A stretch of DNA of 64,000 nucleotides from Streptomyces parvus (GTDB lineage Bacteria > Actinomycetota > Actinomycetes > Streptomycetales > Streptomycetaceae): NCBI RefSeq assembly GCF_014648875.1, contig NZ_BMRY01000005.1, positions 310,001 through 374,000 on the forward strand. The letters are read 5' to 3'. Position 1 is the stretch's first letter, and each line of letters starts with the position of its first letter. Made by a program: the position numbers and the translations under genes. Positions 33,204-41,225 of this stretch are shown in pieces. The notes beneath the pieces were generated by a model that was not told where the DNA came from, made no database searches, and saw nothing but the letters and a program-made list of their open reading frames with translations.

Positions 33204-33593
33204 TCACGCACCCTCCCAGGCCAGCTCCGCCCACACGGAACGCCCGTCGGGCCAGTTCTTCACACCCCAGTCCTTCGCACAGGCCGCGATCAGCAGCAGC
33301 CCGCGCCCGCCCTCTTCCTGGCTGGTCACATCGCACAGGTGCGGTACCCGTTCGCCGCCCTGGTCGACCACCTCGATACGGACGAAGCCGTCACCGAAGC
33401 CGACGACCACGAGGAACCAGCCGCCTTCCGCGCCGCTCAGCGAGTGACGTACGGCGTTGGTGGCCAGTTCGCTGACAACCAGAGTGGCGTCATCGACCGG
33501 CCCCTTCTCGGCGACTAAGGCAGCGACGAAGTGACGGGCCTGGGCCACTTGCTCGGCAAGACCCGGGAAGGCGCGGCACCACTTGGTACGCAT
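33204..33593 (-). CDS. ATP-binding protein, RsbW-like GHKL (HATPase_c_2) domain
   Basis: A 129-aa single-domain GHKL ATPase. The N box is DDATLVVSELATNAVRHSL, followed by VEIVDQGG-type IEVVDQGGERVPHL and EEGGRGLLLIAACAKDWGV (G box). Such small anti-sigma-kinase-like proteins are common in Streptomyces next to XRE/DUF397 regulators. The ATG at 33593 has AAGGAGC, and element operator site 6 lies 19 bases upstream of the start, so it belongs to the element regulon. Confidence 0.8.
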   Translation of the reverse strand: MRTKWCRAFPGLAEQVAQARHFVAALVAEKGPVDDATLVVSELATNAVRHSLSGAEGGWFLVVVGFGDGFVRIEVVDQGGERVPHLCDVTSQEEGGRGLLLIAACAKDWGVKNWPDGRSVWAELAWEGA

Positions 33594-33611
33594 GGCAAGC
33601 TCCTTGTCTGC

Positions 33612-33627
33612 GTCTAGGGGACTAGAC
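33612..33627. promoter_or_regulatory. Element operator site 6
   Basis: GTCTAGGGGACTAGAC, a near-perfect copy of the 16-bp palindrome, located just upstream of the GHKL ATPase gene ribosome site. Confidence 0.65.
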
Positions 33628-33690
33628 AGCGCGACGGCAGGCTATGCCCACGGGAAGCCAGCACGCTAGGCATGTTGAGGAATTATTCCT

Positions 33691-34539
33691 CTAAGGGGTG
33701 ACCGTGTCTTCCAGCTCGCGGAACTCCTTCATCACACGTAACAACAGCTCACGTACCTCGTCCCCGAAGACGGCTGCGCCTTGGAAGCGGTGGAAGGCCT
33801 CCTCGTACGCAGCCACCTCGGCGGAGTCGACCGACACCCGCTCACCGGTGAACGCCTCGATCACGACAGCCTGCTGGTCGCACAGCGTGAATCCGTGACG
33901 CGGCAGAAGCGGCACCGGGCGGCGCCACGGGATGACGCCGAGCCGGACGGTGCTCAGGCTCTCGACGGCGAGCAGCCGGTCGAGCTGGGCGAGCATCAGC
34001 GCCGGCGTGCCCGGCCAGGTCCGCAGCACGGCTTCCGTCAGCACGAACACCGACTCGCGCCCAGGCTCGTACAACACGCTCTGCCGCTCCACCCGGGCAG
34101 CGGCAGCCCGACCGACCGCCTCAGGGGTCGAGTCCGGTGCGCTCTCGAAGACGTGACGGGCGTACTCCGCGCTCTGGAGCAGGGCAGGCAGAACGACGCA
34201 CTGGAAGGACCGCACCGACCGAGCACCGCGGACCGCGTCATCAACGACGAGCCCAGCGGGCAGCCCCGCCGGTTCGGAGTCGGTGGCGATCGCAGACTCA
34301 ACGGCGACGAGCAGGTCATGGACTTCCCCGGCCGCCGACTCATCGAGGTTGAGCGCCCGGCACAGCCGGTCCAGCACATCGACACTGGGGACCATGCGCC
34401 CGGTCTCCACCTTGGAGACCGTCGGCTGACCAACGCCGGCCCGCTGAGCCAGAGCAGCACCCGTCAGGCCAGCCTCCGCACGCAGAGCCCGAAGACGTGC
34501 CCCAAGCACCCGCATCCGGTCGCGCCGTTCACTCCCCAT
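33691..34539 (-). CDS. XRE family regulator with DUF5753 domain
   Basis: A 282-aa protein with N-terminal XRE helix-turn-helix (LRALRAEAGLTGAALAQRAG, then VGQPTVSKVETGRMVPS) and the C-terminal DUF5753 region (LPALLQSAEYARHVF, YEPGRESVFVLTEAVLRTWP, LDRLLAVESLSTVRLGVIPW). Unlike the two chromosomal copies it has no DUF397 partner, but the GHKL ATPase lies 97 bases downstream, another usual partner. The ATG at 34539 lacks a clear ribosome site, so a leaderless transcript is possible. Confidence 0.82.
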   Translation of the reverse strand: MGSERRDRMRVLGARLRALRAEAGLTGAALAQRAGVGQPTVSKVETGRMVPSVDVLDRLCRALNLDESAAGEVHDLLVAVESAIATDSEPAGLPAGLVVDDAVRGARSVRSFQCVVLPALLQSAEYARHVFESAPDSTPEAVGRAAAARVERQSVLYEPGRESVFVLTEAVLRTWPGTPALMLAQLDRLLAVESLSTVRLGVIPWRRPVPLLPRHGFTLCDQQAVVIEAFTGERVSVDSAEVAAYEEAFHRFQGAAVFGDEVRELLLRVMKEFRELEDTVTP

Positions 34540-35106
34540 ACCCAGGGTTCTACACCACGAGCCGACAGCGACCAGGCGCAAGAGCGGCATCAACAGCCGC
34601 CAGTGTGAGTGTGATTCAAAGTCTCTCTACTGGTTCAAGGCGGCTCGCTCCGCTCGCCGCGCGCGGCCCGGCCCCCGGCCGGGCCTGCGCTCCTGTCTCC
34701 GCCCCGCTCCAGCCCCGACCGGCGCCCGTGCCGCGCACACAGCAATCAGCCACCTGATGCCAGAGAAGGAGTACGTCGCGGCTGGGGCAGTCGGCTCCAC
34801 GGCTTTAGGCAGCCACTTTGGCGCAAGCCTCGAAGATCATGGCCCCAACGTCGTGCTTTGGCGGGCAGGTCCACAGACTGCCCGACGCGCCGGAAGCTTA
34901 CGGGGCCATGCTCACTCGCGCCGAAGCAGCTCCAGCCCAAAGCCGCTCCGCCGACCGCTCGTCTGAAGCTGCACACCGGATCAGGAGCACAACGTCAACG
35001 TTCCGGAGGCGCCCCAGAGTGTGCAGATGCCTCCAAGTGGGGATGGTGAGCAACACACCCGGTACTCTCAGCTTGTCGTCGGCATCGCAGGGTTAGGAGT
35101 GGATGG
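34540..35106. other. 567-base gene-free stretch with strong hairpin (34665-34685)
   Basis: No frame here gives a convincing protein. It holds GGCCCGGCC-CCC-GGCCGGGCC (34665-34685), a perfect 9-bp stem set in GCGC...GCGC, downstream of GGCTCGCTCCGCTCGCCGCG. From about 34800 the base composition becomes AT-richer and leads into the cargo operon, so the right part should contain its promoter. The hairpin could be a terminator or part of a replication origin. Confidence 0.45.
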
Positions 35107-36894
35107 GTGATCACTCAGCCCAACGCACAACACGACGTAGCGGAGCCACTGCATCCAGACGACCCATGTTTGTCACGAGACATCATTAGCTGGTGTCATC
35201 GGGTCGCCGATGAACCGCTGCCACCATCGGCCGTACCCGGAGCAACGCTTCGTCAGCGACGTGTCCTTGCCTCGCTCGGAGGGCTTGCAGCCGCTCTCAC
35301 AGAGGCTGCGACTCTGGACACAAACACTTGGGATCGATGGCCCCACGCTGTGGCCTCATGGGCCAAGTCCGCACCGAGGCCGCCGTTGGCACTGGTCGAG
35401 AGAGCTCGCACGGCTATCGAAGCGAGAGGGCAGACCGACGTCTTGGCCCATCTGTATGAACGCATCGTCGCAGGACCTAATCGGCGCCACCTCGGTACCT
35501 TCTTCACTCCACCCCCTGTATTTGACTACATGATTAGACGTACGAAGCAAGTGCTTAGCGATAGGCCTGACGTAGTCATCGACCCTGGGGCCGGCGTTGG
35601 AGCCTTTACAGAGGGTGCCTTGCACCATTGGCCTGAATCTCAAATTCACGCTGTGGATGTAAATATTGTGACTCTAGGCCTCCTGGCCGCGAGGTGCGCT
35701 GTATTGAATTCACCCAATCAGCCTAACTTCGTGCATGGGGACTATCTTGAGTGGGTTACGAGCATCAAGTCAGACCCGCTCAAATCAAGACTCATCATCG
35801 GAAACCCTCCTTATACCCGGCATCAACTGCTCGACCGCAAGACAAAGGAAGCAGCGCACGCTGCTTCCGGTCCGCTCTGCCCTAATGGGCAAGCCGGCCT
35901 TTCGACTCACTTCCTTGCGGCAACACTCCGAGCGCTCGGGCCACGGGACAGTATTTGCTTTCTCCTTCCTACTAACTGGCTTGAGACACGCTACGCGCGC
36001 GAGGTCAGAAAGCATCTGTGGGAATTGCGGAACAGGACTGTTCAGATCCACGCCTTCCCTCACGAAGCGGTAATATTCCCGTCGGCTCAAGTCTCAGCCA
36101 TGATTGTCATTGTGGGCCCGGAAGCGAACAAAACGCAATGCATGAGCTACTATTCGGTCACCCATGGAATGAATCAAAAATTCCGGGTTACCCGCCTAGC
36201 GAATACTCAGCGCAAAGCAAATTGTCCGCCTTCCTTTACGGTGCGAGCACTTTCAGGAACCTTGAAGAAAACCGGAGAAAACCGCACGCCTCAGAGCGCC
36301 CTATCCTCCATCGCCGTAGTAAGGCGGGGTGTTGCTACGGGGGATAACGAGTTCTTCCTAAGGCGAGACTCGGAGGTAGCAGACCTTCCCAAAGAAGCCT
36401 ATGTGCCTGCGCTACCCACTCTGCGAAAAGTACCGGAACAAGATTTGACACCGGCTGCCCATCAAGTCCTTGGCGCTAGCGGAATTCGGAGATGGCTCCT
36501 TAGGCTCGATAATCTGCCCGCCGAGGACGAGGCAGTGCGAGCCCTTATCAACGAAGGCGAGGCCAGGGGTACACCTGAAAGATACCTTTGCCGAGTTCGC
36601 ACCCCTTGGTATGCCGTAGAGCGTATGTCAATTCCAGACGTCTTAATCGCACCGATGACTAAAAGTCGATTTCGAGTGGTCCAAAATCTGGCGGGTGCAA
36701 CACCTACCAACTCCATATACGGCATGAGGTTGATCCGTCGAACAGATGCAGTCGAGTCAGCACGAGAACTGGTTGCGTGGCTCCGTAGTGACGACGGCCA
36801 GCAAGCACTGCTTTCTATCGCCCGACGCCACAGTGATGGGCTATTCAAGCTTGAGCCACGCGCTCTAGCAAACCTGCACGTGCCGATCCAGTGA
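35107..36894 (+). CDS. N6-adenine DNA methyltransferase (Eco57I/M.TaqI-like)
   Basis: A 595-aa class I SAM-dependent methyltransferase, gamma-type order. HLGTFFTPPPVFDYMI (about 127-142) and motif I VIDPGAGVGAFTEG (about 157) bind SAM. Motif IV IIGNPPYTRH (about 231-240) is the adenine-N6 catalytic NPPY. The C-terminal part (VVRRGVATGDNEFFLRRD, VVQNLAGATPTNSIYGM) resembles the target-recognition domain of M.TaqI-like enzymes. The first ~120 residues are helical and unrecognised. No endonuclease domain is seen. The GTG at 35107 has AGGAG upstream. It is first of four co-directional genes and has a TTA codon at 36643-36645. Local base composition is far from the host (25 G+C of 60 at 36121-36180). 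Confidence 0.85.
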   Translation: MITQPNAQHDVAEPLHPDDPCLSRDIISWCHRVADEPLPPSAVPGATLRQRRVLASLGGLAAALTEAATLDTNTWDRWPHAVASWAKSAPRPPLALVERARTAIEARGQTDVLAHLYERIVAGPNRRHLGTFFTPPPVFDYMIRRTKQVLSDRPDVVIDPGAGVGAFTEGALHHWPESQIHAVDVNIVTLGLLAARCAVLNSPNQPNFVHGDYLEWVTSIKSDPLKSRLIIGNPPYTRHQLLDRKTKEAAHAASGPLCPNGQAGLSTHFLAATLRALGPRDSICFLLPTNWLETRYAREVRKHLWELRNRTVQIHAFPHEAVIFPSAQVSAMIVIVGPEANKTQCMSYYSVTHGMNQKFRVTRLANTQRKANCPPSFTVRALSGTLKKTGENRTPQSALSSIAVVRRGVATGDNEFFLRRDSEVADLPKEAYVPALPTLRKVPEQDLTPAAHQVLGASGIRRWLLRLDNLPAEDEAVRALINEGEARGTPERYLCRVRTPWYAVERMSIPDVLIAPMTKSRFRVVQNLAGATPTNSIYGMRLIRRTDAVESARELVAWLRSDDGQQALLSIARRHSDGLFKLEPRALANLHVPIQ

Positions 36895-36937
36895 GATTCT
36901 GTCTGCCACTAGAGCGACTACAAACAAAGGGGGAAGC

Positions 36938-39295
36938 GTGGAGAAGTTTCGCTTCAGCGTAGACACTCACCTTTTCCGCGAACTCGGAGAGCTTCTCGTA
37001 GGTCGGGACAGTACTGCCCTGATTGAGTTGATCAAAAACTCATACGACGCCGATGCTACATTCGTCCGTGTCCGCGGAACCAACCTGAAAAATTCCGGGT
37101 CTATCGTCATCTCTGACGACGGCGTGGGAATGACAGACGAGATCTTCCGCACGGCCTTTCTTCGGATCGCTGGGCGCTATAAAGAGGGCCGCGATAGGAG
37201 AAGCCCGGTTTATAAGCGACGCTACACCGGAGCCAAAGGCGTAGGGCGGTTGAGCGCACACAAACTTGCTCGCGAATTGAATGTTGAATCGATTCCCGAC
37301 ACCAACGTTCATTCCGTGAAATCGTCGAAAACTCCCATTGCAGGCGTTTCGGCAAACATCAACTGGGACGAGCTTGAGAGCCAGGAACAAAGCCTGGAAA
37401 GTGTCGACACGGGTCTAAGCGTTAGCACTATAACTGAGCTTGGCGACAAAACGCCGGGGACCACTCTGAGGTTGAAAAACCTCAAGACTTCTTGGACTCC
37501 TGCACAGCTAACTCGCTTCCTGGAAGAGCTTCACTCTGCGCGGCCTGCCGAAGAGCTGTTAAAAAGGCCACAGCATGTCCGAGAGGCGAGTATTATCGGG
37601 GACATTCGCCCAGCGTCTACCAGCTCCGATGACCCAGGGTTCAAAATCATCACTGAAGGCGATTTTCGCACGGGTGAGTCATTGTGGTCGAATCTCGTAA
37701 ATAGAGCTCACTGGCTATTGGAGATTGACGCTTCCGGATCGACAGTCAAATACTCAATTCAACCTACGGAAGGGAATATTCAGCGAGGCGGCGCCCCAGA
37801 CTCATATTACTTCGAGAAGCAGCACCCGAACCCAGATGCTGGCCCCTTCTTTACAGCCAGGATTTATGCCCGCGAGGGTGCTTGGGCAGAGTCCCGTGCC
37901 TCCGAACTGACGAGGTTTAACCAGCGCCGCGGAGGCATCCGCGTATACCTTGAGGGTTTCCGTGTCCTCCCTTACGGAGGCCGGCGAGACGACTGGCTGG
38001 CACTCGACAGGGACTATGCGCGTAAGCCGCGCAGCTTCGATCTTGACCTCGATAGCTCGAATTCGTCCTATCTACCACAACAAGAGAACGAGGGATTCCT
38101 AAGTCAGGGTAACGAGCAGTACGTAGGGGCCGTCTTCTTGACAGCAGACGGTGCTCAGATGCTCCGCCCAGTCGTGAACAGAGAAGGCTTTGTTGAAGAC
38201 GAATCCTTCGAAGTGCTACGGAACCTCGTGCGAGGCGGAATCGACCTAGTCACACGTGCTCGTGCATCTCGTAAGCGCGAGCAGCAGGCCGAGGAACGTC
38301 GAGCAGAGGAGAGGGACCTAGAGTCACAGCTCGCTCGAAAGTCGGGGATTGAAACTCCTGCAACTGACGACCCACGGCCGGCCCCTACGGAGCCTCAAAC
38401 ACCGGAAAGGAACGTACGGCATCCCTTGGTGACAGCGCGACAGGAACTTGTCATCCTGGGTGAGTCGCCTTCTATCCCACCTGATGCCAGGTCTCAAATT
38501 CAGCGTGCCCAGATTGCCGTCGAGTTGGCGGAGAACCGCGAGCGAGCCTGGGACGAAGAACGCATCATGCTTCGCGTTCTCGCCGGAGTTGGTCTTCAGT
38601 TCTCAGCTTTCGTTCATGAGATCAACGGTATTTTGGGGCAGGCGAACGCCGTACGAGAGCTAACCACCTTTGTTGCGGAAGCCGCTGATTTCCACGTTCG
38701 GAAGCGCATGCTTACAGAACTCAGCGAGGCGGTCGAGCAATTGGTTCAGTCGCTGACGCGACAAAGCAGTTACTTGACTGATGTGGTGGGACCCGATGCC
38801 CGTCGACGTCGAAGGAGGATGCGTCTTCCCGATACGGTACAAGCCTCCGTCCAATTGCTGTCCAAGACTCTCGCCGAGAGATCTATCCGCCTAGAAACAC
38901 AGCTCGATCCTTACGTGAAAACTCCACCCATCTTCCCCGCAGAGATGGCTGTCATCATGACGAATCTACTGACCAACGCTATCAAGGCTGCGGATACTGG
39001 CGGAACCGTATTGGTCTCTGGCAGGAATGAGCCTGATGGTGGTATCTCTCTGCGCGTAGAGAACACCGGTACACCTATCGACCTGTCTGACTCGGAGAAG
39101 TGGTTCCGTCCCTTCGAGTCGACGACGTTGGAAGTCGATGTCGTGCTAGGCCAGGGCCTTGGGCTTGGACTTCCGATTACTCGGCGCATTGTGGAGGAGT
39201 ATCGCGGTAAGGTGAGATTCGTAGAGCCGTCCAATGGCTTCGCCACAGCTGTAGAGTTCTTCCTACCGCTACCGCCCCGAGGAGCAGGCGCGTGA
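36938..39295 (+). CDS. Dual-GHKL ATPase: MORC/Hsp90-like plus histidine-kinase-like domains
   Basis: A 785-aa soluble protein. The N-terminal GHKL ATPase has ALIELIKNSYDADAT (Glu30, Asn34, Asp38), DDGVGM (60-65) and a lid-like GAKGVGRLSAHKLAREL, as in MutL/MORC/Hsp90 proteins. A middle region and a charged coiled coil (SRKREQQAEERRAEERDLES) lead to a second module: an H-box-like FVHEINGILGQANAVREL (His near 560), N box NLLTNAIKAAD (near 677) and G box GQGLGLGLPITRRIVEEY (near 738), the layout of a histidine kinase. No membrane segment. It lies 43 bases after the methyltransferase and overlaps the receiver gene by 4 bases. TTA codon at 37559-37561. Likely senses DNA or phage and signals to the receiver protein. 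Confidence 0.8.
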   Translation: MEKFRFSVDTHLFRELGELLVGRDSTALIELIKNSYDADATFVRVRGTNLKNSGSIVISDDGVGMTDEIFRTAFLRIAGRYKEGRDRRSPVYKRRYTGAKGVGRLSAHKLARELNVESIPDTNVHSVKSSKTPIAGVSANINWDELESQEQSLESVDTGLSVSTITELGDKTPGTTLRLKNLKTSWTPAQLTRFLEELHSARPAEELLKRPQHVREASIIGDIRPASTSSDDPGFKIITEGDFRTGESLWSNLVNRAHWLLEIDASGSTVKYSIQPTEGNIQRGGAPDSYYFEKQHPNPDAGPFFTARIYAREGAWAESRASELTRFNQRRGGIRVYLEGFRVLPYGGRRDDWLALDRDYARKPRSFDLDLDSSNSSYLPQQENEGFLSQGNEQYVGAVFLTADGAQMLRPVVNREGFVEDESFEVLRNLVRGGIDLVTRARASRKREQQAEERRAEERDLESQLARKSGIETPATDDPRPAPTEPQTPERNVRHPLVTARQELVILGESPSIPPDARSQIQRAQIAVELAENRERAWDEERIMLRVLAGVGLQFSAFVHEINGILGQANAVRELTTFVAEAADFHVRKRMLTELSEAVEQLVQSLTRQSSYLTDVVGPDARRRRRRMRLPDTVQASVQLLSKTLAERSIRLETQLDPYVKTPPIFPAEMAVIMTNLLTNAIKAADTGGTVLVSGRNEPDGGISLRVENTGTPIDLSDSEKWFRPFESTTLEVDVVLGQGLGLGLPITRRIVEEYRGKVRFVEPSNGFATAVEFFLPLPPRGAGA

Positions 39296-40416
39296 CAGAC
39301 AACCTTGAACAGCCTTGCGTATTGCTTATCGACGATAAGCCGGACGAGGAGCGAGGCCGCGCCTCAGCCATCTCTGCAAGGGGCCTTAAGACCATAGTTC
39401 GAACACCTCAAGATGTCACTCTTGCGGACGTCGCGCAGGCCTCTGTCATAGCAGTCGACGAGTATCTTGAGTGGGGATCGGGTTCTCACCCAGAAGTGCC
39501 GGCATTCTTTCCAGTCGATGGCTTGGCCCTAGTTCGCGTGTTCCAGCGTCACGCGTGGAAAATGGAGACGAGTCCCGCGTTCGTGCTCCGCAGTGGAGAA
39601 CTCGCAAAGCTCGGTGAGTCCTTGCCGGCCGCCATCCGCGAGTCTGCCCTTGCTGCGCAGCACGACTTGGATTGGGCATTCAATAAGCAAGATGCCAGAG
39701 AGGGGCATCGCATCGCGGCGCTGGCTGCTGCCACGCATGAACTTCGCCGAACATTCCCAGCTGGCAACGGCTGGGAAGGCGGACGCAACTGGTTAGGCCT
39801 TGCGGACACTGAGTGGTGTGACATTGCCGCCACTCAAGTGGATGCTTGCCGCCCGCCCGATCATTCCGTAGCTGACTACACGTCGGGGTCTTCGTGGTTG
39901 CGCTGGTTTGCGCAAAGAATTCTTCCATACCCGACGTTCCTGCTGTCTGACTTGCATGCCTCAGTACGCCTTCGGTTGCCCTTGGCGGATTTTCAAAGTG
40001 TGCTGGCCTCAGGCTCTCCACTGTCTCGCAAAATCAACGAGTTTCGCTACTCGGGAAATTTGCATGATTTCAATGGTCGCCGATGGTGGCGCGCTGGAGT
40101 TGACCACTTCGTCGATTCCTTGCTCGCTGAAGGCGACTGGGACGTCAGCGAGGGTGAGCTTCTGGCTGAAAAGTTGACTGGTCTTCACGGTGGCAGCTTG
40201 GGTTCGCTTCCTCACAAACACCCAGTAGTGGCAATCGATGCCAACTACACCGAGAGTGAATGGGTGATCGATTCATCGGAGGCCGTGCGACTGAGCCCTG
40301 ATCTCTGGCCCGTGTTCGCAGACGAGCCTTGGGCGAGCATTGACGACGCTGAGGGAGATCCTCACATTCGCTCGCTAGTTGCACGAGAAGATCAGAATCG
40401 CATCTTTGGGGGATGA
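39292..40416 (+). CDS. Receiver-domain (response-regulator-like) protein with unknown C-terminal domain
   Basis: A 374-aa protein. Residues 8-115 look like a CheY-type receiver: CVLLIDDKPDEE (Asp14-Asp15) and ASVIAVDEYL (Asp56, the expected phosphoacceptor), then DGLALVRVFQ and PAFVLRSGEL in place of the usual switch strand. The remaining ~250 residues (WLRWFAQRILPYPTFLLSDL, RLRLPLADFQSVLASGSPLS) match no domain I know and contain no obvious DNA-binding helix. GTG at 39292 overlaps the kinase-like gene stop (GTGA), which implies stoichiometric production and direct partnership. TTA codon at 39793-39795. Confidence 0.7.
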   Translation: MTDNLEQPCVLLIDDKPDEERGRASAISARGLKTIVRTPQDVTLADVAQASVIAVDEYLEWGSGSHPEVPAFFPVDGLALVRVFQRHAWKMETSPAFVLRSGELAKLGESLPAAIRESALAAQHDLDWAFNKQDAREGHRIAALAAATHELRRTFPAGNGWEGGRNWLGLADTEWCDIAATQVDACRPPDHSVADYTSGSSWLRWFAQRILPYPTFLLSDLHASVRLRLPLADFQSVLASGSPLSRKINEFRYSGNLHDFNGRRWWRAGVDHFVDSLLAEGDWDVSEGELLAEKLTGLHGGSLGSLPHKHPVVAIDANYTESEWVIDSSEAVRLSPDLWPVFADEPWASIDDAEGDPHIRSLVAREDQNRIFGG

Positions 40417-40417
40417 G

Positions 40418-41074
40418 TTGGGAACTGCGAAAGACAGAGCGTCCGAAGTGACCCTGCCCGTGCAGCAAGCGCAACATCCGGCGTCCGCGCCTGAAGTGCA
40501 GCGCGAAGTAGTCACTGATACCGGACCTCTACTCTCCTTCGGCCACATCCCCACTGGAGTAAAGCTCTTCCGAAGTAGGTACTACGGGCGGATCTGCTGG
40601 ACTGCCGCTGTGTCGTCAGAGCTTGAGAATCATAGCCGCAAGCCTAACGCCATTGGTAAGGCGGCTAGCAGGTGGGACACGCGCACAAAGGCCTTCCTTG
40701 GCGAGCCGCGAGTAGTGACCGACAGGCGAGCCGTATTGGCGATGCACACCCGAGTGCAAGCCACACTGCCCCCACAGCGACGCGTCGGTAGGAGCAATTC
40801 CGTCGACCAAGGTGAGTCTGAGTCTCTCGTGGTTGCCCAGGCAGAGGGACGGGCCATGCTCTGCAATGAGGACGCGGCCACCAAAGTCGCCGAAGCCCTA
40901 GGAATCAGTTCCTACTGTGCAGCAGACATCCTCGCCACCGAAGTGCGCGACGGCAGGATAACTCGCGCAGATGCCCTCAAGCACATTCGTGATATGCAGA
41001 GCGTGGGGATTGATGCTGGAAAAGTGGTTCGCGGTGCCCTGGACTTCACAAGATGGCGCTCTTTTGCACCGTGA
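40418..41074 (+). CDS. PIN-domain nuclease-like protein
   Basis: About 218 aa. The PIN fold is indicated by VVTDTGPLLSFGHI (first Asp near residue 34), VSSELENHSRKP (Glu), DQGESESLVVAQAEGRAMLC with a central Glu, and NEDAATKVAEALGISSYCAA, the usual acidic spacing of PIN ribonucleases. The C terminus resembles DUF3368-type PIN proteins (TEVRDGRITRADALKHIRDM). Start uncertain: TTG at 40418 has GGGGG upstream; GTG at 40448 is the alternative. It follows the receiver gene by one base and is last before a large terminator-like stem, so it is the probable effector of the operon. Confidence 0.7.
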   Translation: MGTAKDRASEVTLPVQQAQHPASAPEVQREVVTDTGPLLSFGHIPTGVKLFRSRYYGRICWTAAVSSELENHSRKPNAIGKAASRWDTRTKAFLGEPRVVTDRRAVLAMHTRVQATLPPQRRVGRSNSVDQGESESLVVAQAEGRAMLCNEDAATKVAEALGISSYCAADILATEVRDGRITRADALKHIRDMQSVGIDAGKVVRGALDFTRWRSFAP

Positions 41075-41112
41075 CGCGCACATGATTCAGCGCCCGCGCC
41101 AAAGAGTCTAAA

Positions 41113-41172
41113 CGCCGCTTCACGGCGAGGTAGGGAGAGAAGCCCGGGGCTAGTACGGGCATCTCTCCCTAC
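41113..41172 (+). terminator. Terminator of the cargo operon
   Basis: CGCCG-CTTCA-CGGCG (41113-41127) is followed by an 11-bp stem GTAGGGAGAGA/TCTCTCCCTAC (41130-41140 with 41162-41172). That stem continues past one A-A mismatch into GCCCG/CGGGC around a 9-base loop. It lies 39-98 bases after the PIN gene. Confidence 0.75.
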
Positions 41173-41225
41173 GAGGGTTGCACCGGAATGTCACCGAACG
41201 ACAGCACCGTTGACGATGGTCCGTT

